Source: Candidatus Altarchaeota archaeon
GTDB lineage: Archaea; Altiarchaeota; Altiarchaeia; IMC4; SCGC-AAA252-I15
DNA length: 5,747 bases
Direction of reading: 5' to 3'
Assembly: GCA_018815265.1 (NCBI GenBank)
Contig: JAHIYG010000208.1
Span: 1 to 5,747, forward strand
Below are positions 4,966 through 5,747 of the stretch, piece after piece. The translations under genes were made by a program, and so were the position numbers. A model generated the notes under the pieces. It made no database searches. It was not told the DNA's origin and saw only the letters and a list, made by a program, of their open reading frames with translations. Each line of letters begins with the position of its first letter. Position 1 is the first letter of the stretch.

Positions 4966-5340
4966 ATGTATACTGTGGCGGGGACTGTTTCACAAAGTAA
5001 AGACTGGATTTTTAGAGTAATCGGTCTTCCCTGGTTTTTCCATCTTACCCATAACCCGACTGATGATTTTATGGACTCGACAAATCCGAGAAGTGTTGGC
5101 CAGCTCGTTGAAGACTGGGGGGAGACCGCATCCATTGTCAACTCAAAGGGCGTGCAGTTCAAACTAGGCAAAAATGCAGTCTGGATTTGGAAGACTTGCA
5201 GTAGCAGCATTTCAAGGCAGAAGCTTATGAAGGGGTATGCGAAGGCATTTAATCTGCAGCAGAAGGAAGTCGAATCTACAGTGGATGCGATTCTGAAGAA
5301 TCTTGAGAAAATAGAACTCATAAACCCAAACGGTAACTGA
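4966..5340 (+). CDS. Uncharacterised protein with a PqqD-like winged-helix C-terminal half
   Basis: The 124-residue protein has no family I recognise over its first 50 residues, which include an aromatic stretch (IFRVIGLPWFFHL, 15-27) and a Pro/Asp-rich linker. Residues about 52-119 follow the PqqD pattern: a short beta region (SIVNSKGVQFKLGKNA), the helix start VWIWK in the place of the family's A-IW-L, then SRQKLMKGYAKAFNLQ and VESTVDAILKNLEKIELI, matching the helix pair EIA--LA-EF-V----V--DV--FL--L---GLI. PqqD-like domains bind peptide substrates (the RiPP recognition element) or act in other winged-helix roles. No precursor peptide or radical SAM enzyme is visible here, so a RiPP role is not supported; DNA binding is equally possible. 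The HNH gene starts 3 nt after its stop, so the two are surely co-transcribed and probably translationally coupled. The domain match is by eye. Confidence 0.6.
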   Translation: MYTVAGTVSQSKDWIFRVIGLPWFFHLTHNPTDDFMDSTNPRSVGQLVEDWGETASIVNSKGVQFKLGKNAVWIWKTCSSSISRQKLMKGYAKAFNLQQKEVESTVDAILKNLEKIELINPNGN

Positions 5341-5343
5341 AAA

Positions 5344-5718
5344 ATGAACAGTGCTAAGGTACGGTTTGAGAAAGCCCAACACCAGGATTTCAAACTCTCC
5401 GACAGAATCGATGAGGATCTACTTGAAACAATTGGTGCGACACAGGAGATGCCGAAAGGCGCGATAGTAGACATGATAAAGGAATACCTCTTTCGTAGGG
5501 GGAAAGCCTGCGCATTATGCAAGAAAACCCAGCACCGAAAAAAGCTGTCTATAAACCACAGGATACCTAAGTCAAAAGGAGGTAGAGACAACATAGAGAA
5601 CCTCCAGCTACTCTGTGCAAGATGCCTCGAACTCAAAGGCGATAAAACAATGCTCGAAACAAGAAAAAAGATAAGAACACAAAAGAACAAGATAAAGCAA
5701 GAGAGGAAAAAATACTGA
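5344..5718 (+). CDS. HNH endonuclease-like protein with N-terminal ribbon-helix-helix domain
   Basis: The 124-residue protein has three parts. Residues about 15-52 (FKLSDRIDEDLLETIG, then IVDMIKEYLFRRG) look like a ribbon-helix-helix DNA-binding domain: a beta strand of the form LS-R-DE-LL followed by two helices. Residues 56-99 are an HNH/zinc-knuckle domain: CALC (56-59), NHRIPKSKGG (71-80), IENLQLLCARC (84-94), LKG. The two CxxC pairs should bind structural zinc; H72 fits the general base and N86 the central Asn. The usual Asp before the first His is N71, and the residue after the last Cys, usually N or H, is L95, so nuclease activity may be reduced or lost. A strongly basic tail (106-124) follows. 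It starts 3 nt after the PqqD-like gene, with no good ribosome binding site, suggesting coupling. A homing or restriction nuclease, or a DNA-binding repressor built on a dead HNH fold, are alternatives. Confidence 0.75.
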   Translation: MNSAKVRFEKAQHQDFKLSDRIDEDLLETIGATQEMPKGAIVDMIKEYLFRRGKACALCKKTQHRKKLSINHRIPKSKGGRDNIENLQLLCARCLELKGDKTMLETRKKIRTQKNKIKQERKKY

Positions 5719-5747
5719 AAAACTGAAGAAAACACTAACACACACAT

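Noticed and set aside
4953..5747. Long minus-strand frame of 264 codons opposite the PqqD-like and HNH genes
   Set aside because: It is very Phe/Ser/Leu-rich, as expected from the complement of Lys/Glu-rich genes; the plus strand carries two frames with recognisable domains, close spacing and a promoter.

Overview
The window looks archaeal. The evidence is an archaeal-type isopropylmalate/citramalate synthase followed directly by the start of a leuC-type dehydratase, TATA-like boxes about 22-30 nt before several start codons (leaderless-style genes), Shine-Dalgarno sites of the GGAGGTGA type before others, and T-tracts as terminator-like signals. I cannot fix the lineage. The composition is moderately AT-rich, and the cold-shock protein plus a bacterial-looking RhlE helicase suggest a mesophile or cold-tolerant archaeon.

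Layout. Positions 1-1568 (minus strand) hold a branched-chain amino acid operon: leuA/cimA, then after a 14-nt gap the first 26 codons of leuC, which runs out of the window. Upstream of leuA is an unusual leader (about 1615-1780, minus). It has a TATA-like box, an apparently leaderless 20-codon ORF (MAQFTRFLLLSTIIAIIIGA) carrying three Leu and five Ile codons, a strong hairpin whose loop holds the ORF's stop codon, and a T8 tract before leuA. This is the layout of a ribosome-mediated attenuator and is the most interesting signal here. Positions 1890-1970 hold a doubtful lysine/arginine-rich micro-ORF. A cold-shock protein gene (2016-2210, minus) has a strong ribosome binding site, a TATA-like box, a perfect inverted repeat upstream, and a hairpin plus T10 terminator.

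On the plus strand come a class I SAM-dependent methyltransferase (best start 2595) and a 49-residue four-cysteine protein (3413-3562) too short for usual gene callers. The latter converges with a minus-strand RhlE-like DEAD-box RNA helicase (3573-4856). A 109-bp divergent promoter region separates the helicase from a plus-strand two-gene unit: a 124-residue protein whose C-terminal half resembles a PqqD-like winged-helix domain, and, 3 nt later, a 124-residue protein that reads as a ribbon-helix-helix domain fused to an HNH nuclease domain with an altered active site.

How they fit: the leu operon makes branched-chain 2-oxoacids, and its leader appears suited to sensing Leu/Ile-tRNA supply. 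The cold-shock protein and helicase could both act on RNA structure at low temperature. The methyltransferase, four-Cys protein and PqqD-like/HNH pair have no assignable pathway. All domain calls were made by eye.
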